Positions 37,272 to 46,205 are shown, counted from the stretch's first letter. The stretch is DNA of 55,350 nt from an uncultured Bacteroidales bacterium (GCA_944326225.1 CALVDI010000009.1:1-55350); one strand, 5' to 3'. Translations and numbers: made by a program. The notes: generated from the letters alone by a model not told the origin.

Positions 37272-37618
37272 AGACTCATGGTTACTCTTGATGCACCGAC
37301 CTCTCCGCCCAAAGGAGGATTGAGCTTGGATATGGACACCGTCGCACTTGTAATCTCCGGAAACATCCTTCGGAAATGCCTGAGTATCCTGCCGGCCACA
37401 TGCTCCAGCAGATTGGACGGCACGGACATCTCCTCCTTGACGATATTGTATATCAGTTGATAATTAAGGGCATCCTCAAGATCATCGCTTTCACTGGCCG
37501 CTGTCATGTCCGTCTCGGCCGCGAAATCCACTATAAAGTAATTGCCTATGGTCTTCTCCTCGGCGAAACAGCCGTGATGGGCGAAGAATCTCATGCCGCA
37601 AAGCTCTACTTTTCCCAT
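37268..37618 (-). CDS. folB: Dihydroneopterin aldolase
   Basis: A 116-residue enzyme of folate synthesis that cleaves dihydroneopterin to hydroxymethyl-dihydropterin and glycolaldehyde. KVELCGMRFFAHHGCFAEEK is the family start with the conserved HHG, and NYFIVDF, LEDALNYQLIYNIVKEEM (catalytic Tyr-type helix) and SNLLEHVAGRIL (with Glu) follow, then VSISKLNPPLGGEV with the Lys. Length is normal. It sits between the methylase gene (one-base gap) and mtaB (four-base overlap). Together with folC it covers two folate steps in the window, though they are not in one operon. Confidence 0.93.
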   Translation of the reverse strand: MGKVELCGMRFFAHHGCFAEEKTIGNYFIVDFAAETDMTAASESDDLEDALNYQLIYNIVKEEMSVPSNLLEHVAGRILRHFRRMFPEITSATVSISKLNPPLGGEVGASRVTMSL

Positions 37619-37619
37619 A

Positions 37620-38324
37620 TTATGCTAGAATTAAAAATACTGTAGGTTTCTTTGATATAGTCAGTGGACAGCGTCTCCATTCCGCGACAGTCCTGGTACG
37701 TATGGACTGATCCGGCAAAGTGATATCGGACGCCACACAGATCCGGGTGGACGGTCCGCACACAGCGAGAATATCCTGAAAGAGCGAATCGCTCCGGTAA
37801 GGTGTCTCTATCATAATCTCTGTCTCGGAATATTTTCTGGACCTGGATTCCAGCTCCCTGAGCCTCTTACGGCGCTCCTCGCCCTTTACCGGGACATATC
37901 CTGCAAAGGCAAAGCACTGACCGTTCATACCCGAGGACATCAGGGCCATCATAAGTGAGGACGGACCGGAGAACGGTATCACCTCCACATCCGCCTTGTG
38001 CGCCAGAGCCACCAGCGCTGCACCCGGATCCGCCACGGCCGGCAGACCGGCCTCGGATATAAGCGCCATCTCACCTACTGACTCCAGCACCTTGAAGATG
38101 CCTTCTATATCCTCCTGCGAAGAATGTTCGTTTATCTCGTAGAACGACAGCGAGTCCACCATTCCTCTGAAACCGATACTGGACAGATACCTGCGGGCAC
38201 TGCGGATATCCTCCACAGCGAAATGCCTTACATGCGCTATGCTGGAGAATACATGCGGTGGAATCACCTCCTGAGGAGGATTGTCGCCCAAAGGGGCCGG
38301 AACTAGATAAAGTCTGCTGCTCAT
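37620..38324 (-). CDS. RsmI-like tetrapyrrole-methylase-fold methyltransferase
   Basis: A 234-residue SAM-dependent methyltransferase of the tetrapyrrole (corrin/porphyrin) methylase fold. The start SSRLYLVPAPLGDNPPQEVI holds the P-x-x-L-G-D loop typical of RsmI, and ALISEAGLPAVADPGAALVALAH and IPFSGPSSLMMALMSSGMNG are the SAM-binding loops; KRLRELESRS and MIETPYRSDSLFQDIL complete the family. It is shorter than RsmI (about 280 in E. coli) and lacks the C-terminal helical part, so it may be a paralogue of RsmI, which methylates C1402 of 16S rRNA, and not RsmI itself. It is the first gene of the operon with folB and mtaB and is divergent from the MBL gene, 46 bases away. Confidence 0.75.
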   Translation of the reverse strand: MSSRLYLVPAPLGDNPPQEVIPPHVFSSIAHVRHFAVEDIRSARRYLSSIGFRGMVDSLSFYEINEHSSQEDIEGIFKVLESVGEMALISEAGLPAVADPGAALVALAHKADVEVIPFSGPSSLMMALMSSGMNGQCFAFAGYVPVKGEERRKRLRELESRSRKYSETEIMIETPYRSDSLFQDILAVCGPSTRICVASDITLPDQSIRTRTVAEWRRCPLTISKKPTVFLILA

Positions 38325-38331
38325 AATTTAA

Positions 38332-38363
38332 TTTACAAAATTACGCAAAAATCCCTATCTTTG
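38332..38363 (+). promoter_or_regulatory. Promoter of the MBL hydrolase gene
   Basis: TATCTTTG at 38356-38363 and TTTA at 38332-38335, with a 20-base spacer, are a near-full match. The ATG follows the -7 box by seven bases, so the leader is at most a base or two. The divergent methylase gene lies in the same 46-base gap, where GATTTTTG on the minus strand is the only -7 candidate. Confidence 0.55.
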
Positions 38364-38370
38364 GGGTGCT

Positions 38371-39138
38371 ATGGCCAACAAAATAGAATTTCTGGGCACA
38401 GGTACCTCCCAGGGCGTGCCCATGATAGGATGCAACTGCGAAGTGTGCCGCTCCGACGACTTCCGCGACAAGAGACTAAGAACCTCAGCCTACATAGAAT
38501 ACGAGGGGCTCAGACTGGTAATCGACGCAGGCCCTGATTTCCGGCAGCAGATGCTCCGGAGCGGGATAAAGGAACTTGACGCGGTGCTTCTCACCCACAT
38601 GCACAAGGACCACACCGGCGGGCTAGATGATGTCAGGGCTTACAACTACTTCATGCACAAAGGTTTTCCCATATATGCCGAAGCCAGTGTCCAGGAATCT
38701 CTCAAAAGAGAATACGCCTATGCATTCGGAGACCACCGCTATCCCGGAGTGCCGGACTTCATCCTCCACACCATAGACGAGCATCCATTCAATATCAACG
38801 GAGTGGAGATCATCCCCGTCCGCGCCATACATTACAGGCTCCCGGTACTCGGATTCCGTTTCGGCAGACTGGGCTACCTTACCGACGCAAACTGCATATC
38901 GGAAGAGTCCATTGAAAAGTTCAAGGGCGTGGATGTCTTCGTAATCAGTTGTATCAGAAAGGAGAAACACATCTCTCACTTTTCCCTAAGCGAAGCCATT
39001 GATGTATGCAATAAAGTAGGAGCACGCAGGTCTTTCCTCACACACCTTTCCCATCAGCTGGAACGGTACGAGGACCTATGCAAGGTGCTTCCTTCAGGAA
39101 TAGAGCCAGCATACGACAGTCTGTCCATAGCTTTCTGA
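38371..39138 (+). CDS. Metallo-beta-lactamase-fold phosphodiesterase-like hydrolase
   Basis: A 255-residue cytosolic hydrolase of the PhnP-like MBL group. It starts KIEFLGTGTSQGVPMIGCNC, in which the GTGTSQG and Cys positions fit the PhnP structural zinc loop (CNCEVC). The metal-binding motif is LLTHMHKDHTGGLDD (HxHxDH), with AIHYR, LTHLSHQLE and the C-terminal part completing the site. DAGPDFRQQML is typical of the family. PhnP-like enzymes cleave cyclic ribose phosphates; the substrate here is unknown since no phn genes are near. It has its own promoter, and its stop is 79 bases before the MaoC start. Confidence 0.88.
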   Translation: MANKIEFLGTGTSQGVPMIGCNCEVCRSDDFRDKRLRTSAYIEYEGLRLVIDAGPDFRQQMLRSGIKELDAVLLTHMHKDHTGGLDDVRAYNYFMHKGFPIYAEASVQESLKREYAYAFGDHRYPGVPDFILHTIDEHPFNINGVEIIPVRAIHYRLPVLGFRFGRLGYLTDANCISEESIEKFKGVDVFVISCIRKEKHISHFSLSEAIDVCNKVGARRSFLTHLSHQLERYEDLCKVLPSGIEPAYDSLSIAF

Positions 39139-39159
39139 GTGCTTTCTGAGCACAATAAA

Positions 39160-39191
39160 TTTGGATATTATATTTATTATGCCTATCTTTA
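39160..39191 (+). promoter_or_regulatory. Promoter of the MaoC-like gene
   Basis: TTTG at 39160-39163, a 20-base spacer and TATCTTTA at 39184-39191 (one mismatch to TAnnTTTG). The leader to the ATG at 39218 is about 20 bases. With the terminator at 39659 it makes a single-gene unit. Confidence 0.6.
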
Positions 39192-39217
39192 TAGGGTAAA
39201 TCCTAAATATCCTTGTT

Positions 39218-39637
39218 ATGATAAGAGTTCACGACACCTACGACTACAACACAATCTTTACAGAGAAAGATGCTGAAGTCTACGCAAAACTTACAGACGA
39301 CTACAACCCTGTGCACATTGACAGGGAATTCGCAACTGGAACAGAGTTCGGAAGACCTGTGGCACAGGGAGTGCTGATTCTCTGCGCTTTTGCTAAAGTT
39401 TTCGGTACCATGTGGCCTGCGGACAAATTCGCCTACTTTATTTCACAGAATGTGACCTATCTAAGACCGGTGTACATCGATGAGCCTTATCACATCCGCT
39501 TTGAATGCACCAGTGTGGACCATAAGAGGATGATAGGTACCATAGTGGGTAAAATGAGAGACAAGGACGGAAATGATGTCGTAATAACAGAAGCCAGAAT
39601 CTTCTCCAAAGAACATTTTTCCGCACCGGTTGTATAG
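39218..39637 (+). CDS. MaoC-like hotdog dehydratase/hydratase
   Basis: A 139-residue single hotdog protein. The motif YAKLTDDYNPVHIDREFATGTEFGRPVAQGVL contains the Asp-x-x-x-Pro-x-His catalytic pair (Asp and His of the MaoC/PhaJ R-specific enoyl-CoA hydratase), spanning the region near residues 28-60 in pieces; the FGRPVAQGVL segment forms the acyl-binding loop. Length and the single domain match R-specific enoyl-CoA hydratases (PhaJ type) or phosphate acyl-linked dehydratases. The role could be in fatty-acid or short-chain acyl metabolism; no fatty-acid cluster is near, so substrate is unknown. Confidence 0.88.
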   Translation: MIRVHDTYDYNTIFTEKDAEVYAKLTDDYNPVHIDREFATGTEFGRPVAQGVLILCAFAKVFGTMWPADKFAYFISQNVTYLRPVYIDEPYHIRFECTSVDHKRMIGTIVGKMRDKDGNDVVITEARIFSKEHFSAPVV

Positions 39638-39658
39638 TGTATTTGTGTCAGTATCTGC

Positions 39659-39690
39659 AAGAGAGGCCGCCTCAGGGCGGCCTCTTTTAT
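39659..39690 (+). terminator. Rho-independent terminator after the MaoC-like gene
   Basis: GAGGCCGCC (39663-39671) pairs perfectly with GGCGGCCTC (39676-39684) around loop TCAG, extended by A-T pairs on both sides and followed by TTTTA. It lies between convergent genes and may also slow the leftward DUF5723 transcript. Confidence 0.9.
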
Positions 39691-39706
39691 ACCTCTTGAC
39701 AACGGC

Positions 39707-41167
39707 CTACCATGCCGACTCATATCTTGAGTTGCCTCCTCCAAGAGAGATAGTCACACCAAAATGTACATCCAGGAAAAACTCTTTCTTAGGTACTGGA
39801 ATTGTAACTCCTTCCAGAATATCCACACCTGAAAATTTCAAAGCAGTATAATTGACAGGAGTAAAATCACTACCGAAAAATATTCCTATACCTCGTCTTG
39901 GCGTTACTGTCATCAGCCATCCTATAGTTGAATGAGTTCTGAGAAGAGAATACGACAATGCTATATCAAAAGCTCTGGTAGGCGCATAATTCCATGCCAA
40001 TGTCAATTCGTTTTCTGTTCTGAATCTTCCAAAACGTGCTGAATACAAAAGGCCTACATTCATTTTATCTTTCAAAAACGAATAATCTACTCCTGCGTAT
40101 AATGTCGCAGTCATCATTCTGACCTGTTCCTTAGTAACAGGCAGTTCTGAAAATGACACCATAGTCAGTAATTCGTCTCCTAAGGTCGAAAGAGTCTCGT
40201 TGAAATCCGTATCAAGTCCTATACCATCTAATCCGTCATACACAAACTCATTTCCATCTGCAGACAAAAGAGTCGATTTATCCTTTCCATAGGAGATAAA
40301 ACCCAAGTCCGTAACAGATAATGAGAATCTCATACCGTCTACCGGAGTTCCCTCGGAGATAGTGTACTCTACTCCCAAATCAAATGCTGCTCCAAAACCA
40401 GCCACACCAAGAGATGATGGATTGAAACGAAAACCATTCACATGTCCGTTCTCATCAAATACAGGATTCAAACCTCCGCCCAAGATATGACCGACAGCAT
40501 TGGACTTTACACTCCAGCTCTGCGAACTCATATTGAGATCCAACCGCGATACGTCTGCCTGGACATCCATCATGCTCGCCAAAACTTTCACCTTTCCTCC
40601 TATCCTCAAACCTTTCACCCACTTATCCAATCCTTGCGAATATCCCAATGCTATCTGGCCATAAACCTGCCCAGAGACTCCCATATCACGGATACTGTAT
40701 GACGACGGATCGTCGTACATTCCCAATTTAGCGAAACGGAACAATTCTCCGGGAAGTGACGCCTCGACATCTGCCTTGATTCCAAATGAAAGAGTCCAGA
40801 AAGAGTCTTTTCCTGTATACCAACCGGCATCGACAAGTTTATAATTCAAATTAATCCCCATGAGGTTACTTTTCCTAATACCTGACAAAAATTCTTCAGG
40901 TGCAACTTCACTGTTCAAAAAGAGTCCCGTACTGCCGTTTGATAAAGGAAAAAGAAAATTGGAAACACCCAGATTACTTCCAATCTGAAAATTAACACCA
41001 CTAAGGAACGGAAATCCTATATAACCTTGATCAGGAGCAAACGCAGCATTGAGTTCATGGTTCTGTGTTGAATTGCGTACGAAATAGCTGGTCCTACTCT
41101 GAGCGGCCGCATTATGCAATGACACGGATAGCATCATTAGCACAAACAGTATTATAATCTTTTTCAT
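39707..41167 (-). CDS. DUF5723 family outer-membrane beta-barrel protein
   Basis: A 486-residue protein with a signal peptide (IIILFVLMMLSVSLHNAAAQ). The mature part starts RTSYFVRNSTQNHELNAAFA, as in DUF5723 and the related PorP/SprF-like Bacteroidetes barrels of the OmpP1/FadL type. Long runs of alternating strands (GSNLGVSNFLFPLSNGSTG, FDIALSYSLLRTHSTIGWLM, VHFGVTISLGGG) support a large barrel. It is the last gene of a three-gene run with the lipoprotein and the HMA protein, nine bases after the lipoprotein stop. In other Bacteroidetes the DUF5723 gene also follows a lipoprotein, so the two probably form a unit in the outer membrane. Base use is more A+T-rich than in the operons around it. 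Confidence 0.8.
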   Translation of the reverse strand: MKKIIILFVLMMLSVSLHNAAAQSRTSYFVRNSTQNHELNAAFAPDQGYIGFPFLSGVNFQIGSNLGVSNFLFPLSNGSTGLFLNSEVAPEEFLSGIRKSNLMGINLNYKLVDAGWYTGKDSFWTLSFGIKADVEASLPGELFRFAKLGMYDDPSSYSIRDMGVSGQVYGQIALGYSQGLDKWVKGLRIGGKVKVLASMMDVQADVSRLDLNMSSQSWSVKSNAVGHILGGGLNPVFDENGHVNGFRFNPSSLGVAGFGAAFDLGVEYTISEGTPVDGMRFSLSVTDLGFISYGKDKSTLLSADGNEFVYDGLDGIGLDTDFNETLSTLGDELLTMVSFSELPVTKEQVRMMTATLYAGVDYSFLKDKMNVGLLYSARFGRFRTENELTLAWNYAPTRAFDIALSYSLLRTHSTIGWLMTVTPRRGIGIFFGSDFTPVNYTALKFSGVDILEGVTIPVPKKEFFLDVHFGVTISLGGGNSRYESAW

Positions 41168-41176
41168 ATATTCAAA

Positions 41177-42913
41177 TTATTTATTGTTAGTACCTAGATC
41201 TAAAGTCAATCCTCCGGGAATTCCAACAGAAATGTCGGCTTTCACCCACGCATTCTCTGAAATGGGAACTCCTGGAGTTCCTGCTAAAAGTTCAAACTGA
41301 ACAACCATCGAGGCAATATCAACAGCTTGCTCAGACTTGTACACGACAATGTTCAATGGCGAAGACACAGGACTGTCCTCAGTGCCTGCCTGTATCTTCT
41401 GCGTCTGCACTTCTATATCAAGACGCCTGTTATTGCTGTCCAGAAAATATCCGGAAATATTCATTGCAACTGGGAATGTACTGAAAATATCTCCTGTAAT
41501 AGACACATTAGCTGAACTCATAGCCGTACCCACTTCTGCCGGTATATTGTTTATCGTGTCTCTAACAGGAATATAGAGATCTTCCCCGAATGCAAACGGT
41601 AAAACAACACTCATCTCACCACTTACCTTGTAAGTAGCATTACAGTCTATGTAATGATCATTTTCGGTATCTAGATTGGAATAAGGACGTATCCCTACAT
41701 CCAATCTATCCGGAATACGGAGCAAAAGATTACGGATATCCGCATATATCCACTCGTAATCAGCCACATCTGAAGGCATTTCGGACGAGAGCCAATATGA
41801 TACTGTCTTACTGATGTCGGCATCCATGGATACTGGAGACTCCAATCTAACATCTATTGGTTGAACAGCCTCTCCTGAACTTAAGTACGGCTCTATTGAC
41901 GCATCAACTACAAAAGGGACTCCTGAATTTGACGTCAACTTGACTGTCGCATAAGGATATGCAAAATCAAGATACACATCTTCAGATTTGAAATAGTCAG
42001 GTATCGCATCCAGGTCAATCTGTTGAACTATTTCATCAAGAGCAAGGTCTACTTTCCCATAAAAAGAAGCCGGGTGCAGCTTTCTGTCTTCAGCACCTAC
42101 GGAGAGTCCAACAGCCACATTGATCTCAGAGCCCTCTAGATCTGCAATATCTTCCATATCCACAACCATGGAGAGCCCTTTGAGAATAAACGTGTATTCT
42201 ATCTCAAACGGTTCATTCTCTGCTATATTAAGAACGAGTCCATCTATGGAGACCGGTTGAAAGTCCACATCTCCTGAAGAAGTCACATTCCCTTCAAATA
42301 ATATTGTCGAACCATTTACATACGGGGATTGTCCCATAATAAAACTATCCGGGAGTACAACCTCCAGGAGCATCTTTAAATCCGAGGGCAACGGCATTGC
42401 TGATGAAAGTTTTATTTCAGGAACAATCCATGTATCTTCAAAATCAAGTTTTGTTATGCTCAACAATCCGGATTCCCTGGCCTCTTCAAACATAAAATTG
42501 TAAGTAAATTCCTCCTCGAATTCTAAAAAATCTACATTTACAATTCCAAGATCCGGCACAACCGTACCTGCAGGAACGGTAAATGTCTGTTCTTCGAATT
42601 GTTTTACAAAACCATCTACGGTGAGTTTATCCACATAATCAGCTACTGACACATCTTCTTCAAACGACTCCGACATATTGATAAAGATATTTCCATCCTT
42701 ATCTACATACACGAACTCAACTGAGTCAATATTGAGAAAGTTGCCAATAGTTATTGAGTCTGTGGAACCGAGCGGCAATGACAATGAGTCTCCACCCACT
42801 GTCACTGTCATATCAAGCTCTCCTTCCCCGACTGTCAACTCAGAAGTACACCCCGCGAACAATACCGCAAACACGCATACTAGAGCAGATAAAATGTTAG
42901 AATAATGTTTCAT
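41177..42913 (-). CDS. Large lipoprotein of unknown family, partner of DUF5723
   Basis: A 578-residue protein with a lipoprotein signal (ILSALVCVFAVLFAGC, lipobox FAGC). The mature part begins TSELTVGEGELDMTVTVGGD and is almost entirely beta, built from repeated domains with alternating patterns such as LSLPLGSTDSITIGNFLNID, EPFEIEYTFILKGLSMVVDM and VAVGLSVGAEDRKLHPASF. It is rich in Asp, Glu, Ser and Thr and very poor in Cys after residue 21. No named domain is recognised. It could be a surface-exposed partner of the DUF5723 barrel, as it is encoded nine bases before it. The HMA gene lies 20 bases upstream on the same strand, so all three may share one promoter. I do not know its function. 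Confidence 0.7.
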   Translation of the reverse strand: MKHYSNILSALVCVFAVLFAGCTSELTVGEGELDMTVTVGGDSLSLPLGSTDSITIGNFLNIDSVEFVYVDKDGNIFINMSESFEEDVSVADYVDKLTVDGFVKQFEEQTFTVPAGTVVPDLGIVNVDFLEFEEEFTYNFMFEEARESGLLSITKLDFEDTWIVPEIKLSSAMPLPSDLKMLLEVVLPDSFIMGQSPYVNGSTILFEGNVTSSGDVDFQPVSIDGLVLNIAENEPFEIEYTFILKGLSMVVDMEDIADLEGSEINVAVGLSVGAEDRKLHPASFYGKVDLALDEIVQQIDLDAIPDYFKSEDVYLDFAYPYATVKLTSNSGVPFVVDASIEPYLSSGEAVQPIDVRLESPVSMDADISKTVSYWLSSEMPSDVADYEWIYADIRNLLLRIPDRLDVGIRPYSNLDTENDHYIDCNATYKVSGEMSVVLPFAFGEDLYIPVRDTINNIPAEVGTAMSSANVSITGDIFSTFPVAMNISGYFLDSNNRRLDIEVQTQKIQAGTEDSPVSSPLNIVVYKSEQAVDIASMVVQFELLAGTPGVPISENAWVKADISVGIPGGLTLDLGTNNK

Positions 42914-42933
42914 AATTGTTTAAGTATTAAATA

Positions 42934-43146
42934 TTAGTCCAATATAGTATATTCTCCTGCCTTTTCCGAAATAACGGACTGCAGCTCTGACTTGTCGTAG
43001 ACTTTATCAGAAAATTCGAGTTCGGCCTGAGCCGGATCCAGTGTGACAGTCGCTTTTACACCAGGAAGCGACTCAAGTGCCTTCTGGACATGCATGACAC
43101 AATGCCCGCATGCCATGCCCTTTACCTTATAAACTGCTTTTACCAT
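42934..43146 (-). CDS. Heavy-metal-associated (HMA) domain protein
   Basis: A 70-residue protein made of a single HMA domain: VYKVKGMACGHCVMHVQKAL holds the GMxCxxC metal site, followed by ESLPGVKATVTLDPAQAELEF and KSELQSVISEKAGEY, the beta-alpha-beta-beta-alpha-beta plan of CopZ/Atx1-type copper chaperones. Binding of Cu(I) or a similar soft metal is expected. No P-type ATPase is present in the window, so its partner must be elsewhere. The gene opens a leftward run with the lipoprotein and DUF5723 genes, an odd neighbour for envelope proteins. Confidence 0.9.
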   Translation of the reverse strand: MVKAVYKVKGMACGHCVMHVQKALESLPGVKATVTLDPAQAELEFSDKVYDKSELQSVISEKAGEYTILD

Positions 43147-43173
43147 AATATTGATAATTTTCTGTTAATTGTA

Positions 43174-43181
43174 CAAAGATA
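43174..43181 (-). promoter_or_regulatory. -7 box of the HMA-lipoprotein-DUF5723 run
   Basis: TATCTTTG on the minus strand, 27 bases before the HMA ATG. A TTTG at the right distance is absent; ATTGG about 19 bases upstream is the nearest. It lies just before the addA stop (43197). Confidence 0.45.
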
Positions 43182-43196
43182 CCCAATGTGACTTGA

Positions 43197-46193
43197 TTAT
43201 CCAATCATTTCCAAAGAATTCTCATACCACAAATAACCTTTCACCGTTGAGAATCCCATAGTACTCAACAGGTTCATATATCCCAGCACCTGCCGGCGGT
43301 ACTGCCCGTCCCTGGCCTTGCCGAACTTGTAGTCCACCACTATGGCCTCTTCTCCCCGGCACATGATCCTGTCAGGACGGTAATTGTCTCCTCCAGGAGC
43401 GATTATCGGAACTTCCGTCATCACCGAATACGTCCCGTCGAACCAGTGCATGTCCTCCACCGAGGCAAGCATCCTGGACAGACGCTCACTCACTGCCGGC
43501 ATATCCTGACGGGAAAGCAGGCCGGAGTCCACCGCCGTGCGCACCGCCCTGTCAAGGTCTCCGGCGACCGTCACCCTTGAGAGAATGTCATGCAGGACAA
43601 TGCCCCGCATACGGGTGTCTCCCTCAGGGAAAAACTCTCCGGAAGGGAATGACAGACGGAGCCTTCCGCCTATCGGCACGGAGGGAAGAGAGTCCATCGT
43701 ATCATTGTCCTGTTCCCCTCTGCGCTCCTCATCATAAGACGGACGGGTCCACTCTCCGCTCTCGTAGACATTGTCCGTCATTTCTTCCTTAAAATGACTG
43801 TACAGCAGACCCGCCACCGATGCGGTCAGGGAGCTGTCGGACGGAGTCTGGGCAAATACCAGCAGTTCCCGCTCCGCCCTGGTGAAAGCCACGTAGGCCA
43901 CATTGACCGCATCCACCGCCGACAGACGCTTCTCCTCCAGGTACTCTTCCTGAAAATATGTCTGTTCCAGCTTTTTACAATACTCCAGCGGATATACTGG
44001 CAGCATGTCGAATGGCGGTCGGGAACAACTGCACCATATATACTTGGAGAAATTGCCTCTGGGAGAGAGATTCATCTGGAAGAAAGGCACTATCACCGCC
44101 TTGAATTCCAAGCCCTTGGACTTATGGACAGTTATTACCCTCAGTGCGTCCCGGCCCTCAGGCGCGGACACGGAGCGGTCCTTGCCCTCTGTATCCCACC
44201 ACTCCAGGAAACCTGTCACGTCAGAGCCTCCCGTCCCGACATATTCCAGAACACAGTCCAGAAAAGCCGTCAGAAAAGCGGGACCGCCGCAATCTCCGGC
44301 TTCACCTCCGGAGCGGAGCAGTTCCTCGCATATATTGTACAGTGACTTCTCCTGCGGTCTGCTGTCAGTCTCTTCCTGCTGCGCAGCAGCCGTCCCGGCC
44401 ATCTGCCTCAGCCTGTCCACGGCATGACGGACTGCAGGAGATGAGGATATCTTCAACGAATCCTCGGTCATGATACTGAATCCTTTGGATATCAGATAGT
44501 CTGACATGGCAGCACCTTCAGCCCTGGTACGGACCAGGAAAGCTATGTCCCCCGGACGGTAACCGTTGCCGATCAACGTACTGACCGCATCCAGAATGCC
44601 CTGCATATACAGTTCATCCCCCACTGCCGCCGACTTTCCGTCCACAAAAGTCACGCGCACGTGGCCCGGCGGACGGACACCGCCCCGAGGTATCTCCTGA
44701 GCCGCATCGGCATATATGCCCCCGAGAAATCCGTTTTCCCCCAAAGACTGGAAGAAGGCGTTGTTGAACCTCACCACCTCGGCCGAGCTCCTCCAGTTGT
44801 AGCGCAGAGTGTCCTTCCTGCATCTGTCCGCTCCCAAATCGGCCTCGATACCGCTGTCCAGCATCTTCCAGTCCGAACCCCTCCAGCGGTAGATACTCTG
44901 CTTCACATCCCCTACGGCCATGCAGAAGTGCCCCGCATCCACGCTGTCGGCTATCAGCGGACGGAAATTGCCCCATTGCATCCGGGATGTGTCCTGGAAC
45001 TCGTCCAGCAGATAGTTGTCTATCCTGCAGCCCACCTTCTCATATATAAAAGGTGTATCGCTGCCGTCTATTATATCCGACAGGAACTTCGGGGTATCCG
45101 AGAGCAGCACAAGATTGTTGCGGCGGCAGTAATCCCGCACTCCGCCTTCTATGTCACTCAGGATGCCCATTACAGTCAGATTGCGCAGAATCTCCTGCGC
45201 GGTGAAATACTCCATAAGGCGTGCCTGCCATTCGTCCGCTGCCATTTCCCGTACCAAGTCACGCAGACCGTCCGCATAAGCCTGCGCGATGCTGCCCGCC
45301 TTGGACTTGCCTGCCCCGGAGCACCATTTTGAAGAATCCTCATCCGCCATCTTGACAAAAGAGGCCGACGGGACCTCATACCGCCCCGACCGTAATTTCT
45401 CAAAATACTTCATGAAAGAGCGGGAACCGCCCTTGAAGTCCTCAACGTCAAGTCCGTATCCGCCCATTATGGCGAATGCCTTATCCGCCTTCGCCCCGGC
45501 ATCCCTTTGGAAGTCCCCGGTTATTTTCCGCATCCGGCTGCCGCAGCTGTCTATCTCCGCACGTCCCGGAAGTCCGCTGCCCGCACTGCGCACCGCCAGC
45601 TTATACGGTTCCTTGAACAGTTCCGACCCGAGGGCCAGCAGCTGAGGGACACTGTTCCAGTCCCGGCCGCTCTCCACCGCCTCCACCGACAGCTTTATAA
45701 GCCAGTCCAGCAGTTCCTTATTGTCGTCCAAAGAGTTCATAAGGGAATCCACAGCCATGGTGAGCACGGCACTGTCGTTGAGCTCTACGCTGTAGGAGGC
45801 AAAATGTCCTGTCTCCAGCGCGAAAGAGCGGAGAACCTGCTGGAAGAAACGGTCTATGGTACTGATATTGAAAAGCGAATAGTCATTGAGAATCTCCGAC
45901 AGCACCGCAGCCGCATGTCCGCGCACCGCCTGTTCCCTGTCGGTCTCAGGCACTTTGGAGAACCGCTCCAGCCTCTTGAGATCCTCGATATAAGGAGATT
46001 TTCCACCGGAAGCCAGAGTATTCAGCTCCTTGAGGATACGCTGCTTCATCTCGCCCGTGGCCTTGTTGGTGAAAGTCACGGCAAGGATGTGCTTGTAGCG
46101 GTCCGTCCCCCCAGAAAGGAGCTCCCTTATATAGTCTCCGGTCAGTTTGTGGGTCTTGCCCGAGCCGGCCGATGCCTTCCATATTTCCAACAT
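43197..46193 (-). CDS. AddA-like UvrD-family helicase-nuclease
   Basis: A 998-residue protein of the RecB/AddA type. Walker A is KASAGSGKTHKLT at the N terminus, Walker B/motif II is LLDEFQDTSRMQW near residue 410, VGDVKQSIYRWRG is motif III, HKSKGLEFKAVIVPFF is motif V and VAYVAFTRAERELLVFAQ is motif VI. The C-terminal nuclease domain has IVLHDILSRV and EEAIVVDYKFGKAR, where the Asp-x-Lys pair of the PD-(D/E)XK site is seen. This is the 3'-5' helicase and nuclease subunit of a two-chain exonuclease that prepares double-strand breaks for RecA. The AddB-like gene is just upstream (12-base gap), as in other Bacteroidetes. The last gene of the gpsA-pgi-addB-addA run. Confidence 0.92.
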   Translation of the reverse strand: MLEIWKASAGSGKTHKLTGDYIRELLSGGTDRYKHILAVTFTNKATGEMKQRILKELNTLASGGKSPYIEDLKRLERFSKVPETDREQAVRGHAAAVLSEILNDYSLFNISTIDRFFQQVLRSFALETGHFASYSVELNDSAVLTMAVDSLMNSLDDNKELLDWLIKLSVEAVESGRDWNSVPQLLALGSELFKEPYKLAVRSAGSGLPGRAEIDSCGSRMRKITGDFQRDAGAKADKAFAIMGGYGLDVEDFKGGSRSFMKYFEKLRSGRYEVPSASFVKMADEDSSKWCSGAGKSKAGSIAQAYADGLRDLVREMAADEWQARLMEYFTAQEILRNLTVMGILSDIEGGVRDYCRRNNLVLLSDTPKFLSDIIDGSDTPFIYEKVGCRIDNYLLDEFQDTSRMQWGNFRPLIADSVDAGHFCMAVGDVKQSIYRWRGSDWKMLDSGIEADLGADRCRKDTLRYNWRSSAEVVRFNNAFFQSLGENGFLGGIYADAAQEIPRGGVRPPGHVRVTFVDGKSAAVGDELYMQGILDAVSTLIGNGYRPGDIAFLVRTRAEGAAMSDYLISKGFSIMTEDSLKISSSPAVRHAVDRLRQMAGTAAAQQEETDSRPQEKSLYNICEELLRSGGEAGDCGGPAFLTAFLDCVLEYVGTGGSDVTGFLEWWDTEGKDRSVSAPEGRDALRVITVHKSKGLEFKAVIVPFFQMNLSPRGNFSKYIWCSCSRPPFDMLPVYPLEYCKKLEQTYFQEEYLEEKRLSAVDAVNVAYVAFTRAERELLVFAQTPSDSSLTASVAGLLYSHFKEEMTDNVYESGEWTRPSYDEERRGEQDNDTMDSLPSVPIGGRLRLSFPSGEFFPEGDTRMRGIVLHDILSRVTVAGDLDRAVRTAVDSGLLSRQDMPAVSERLSRMLASVEDMHWFDGTYSVMTEVPIIAPGGDNYRPDRIMCRGEEAIVVDYKFGKARDGQYRRQVLGYMNLLSTMGFSTVKGYLWYENSLEMIG

Positions 46194-46205
46194 AACTTCC
46201 TGTCT

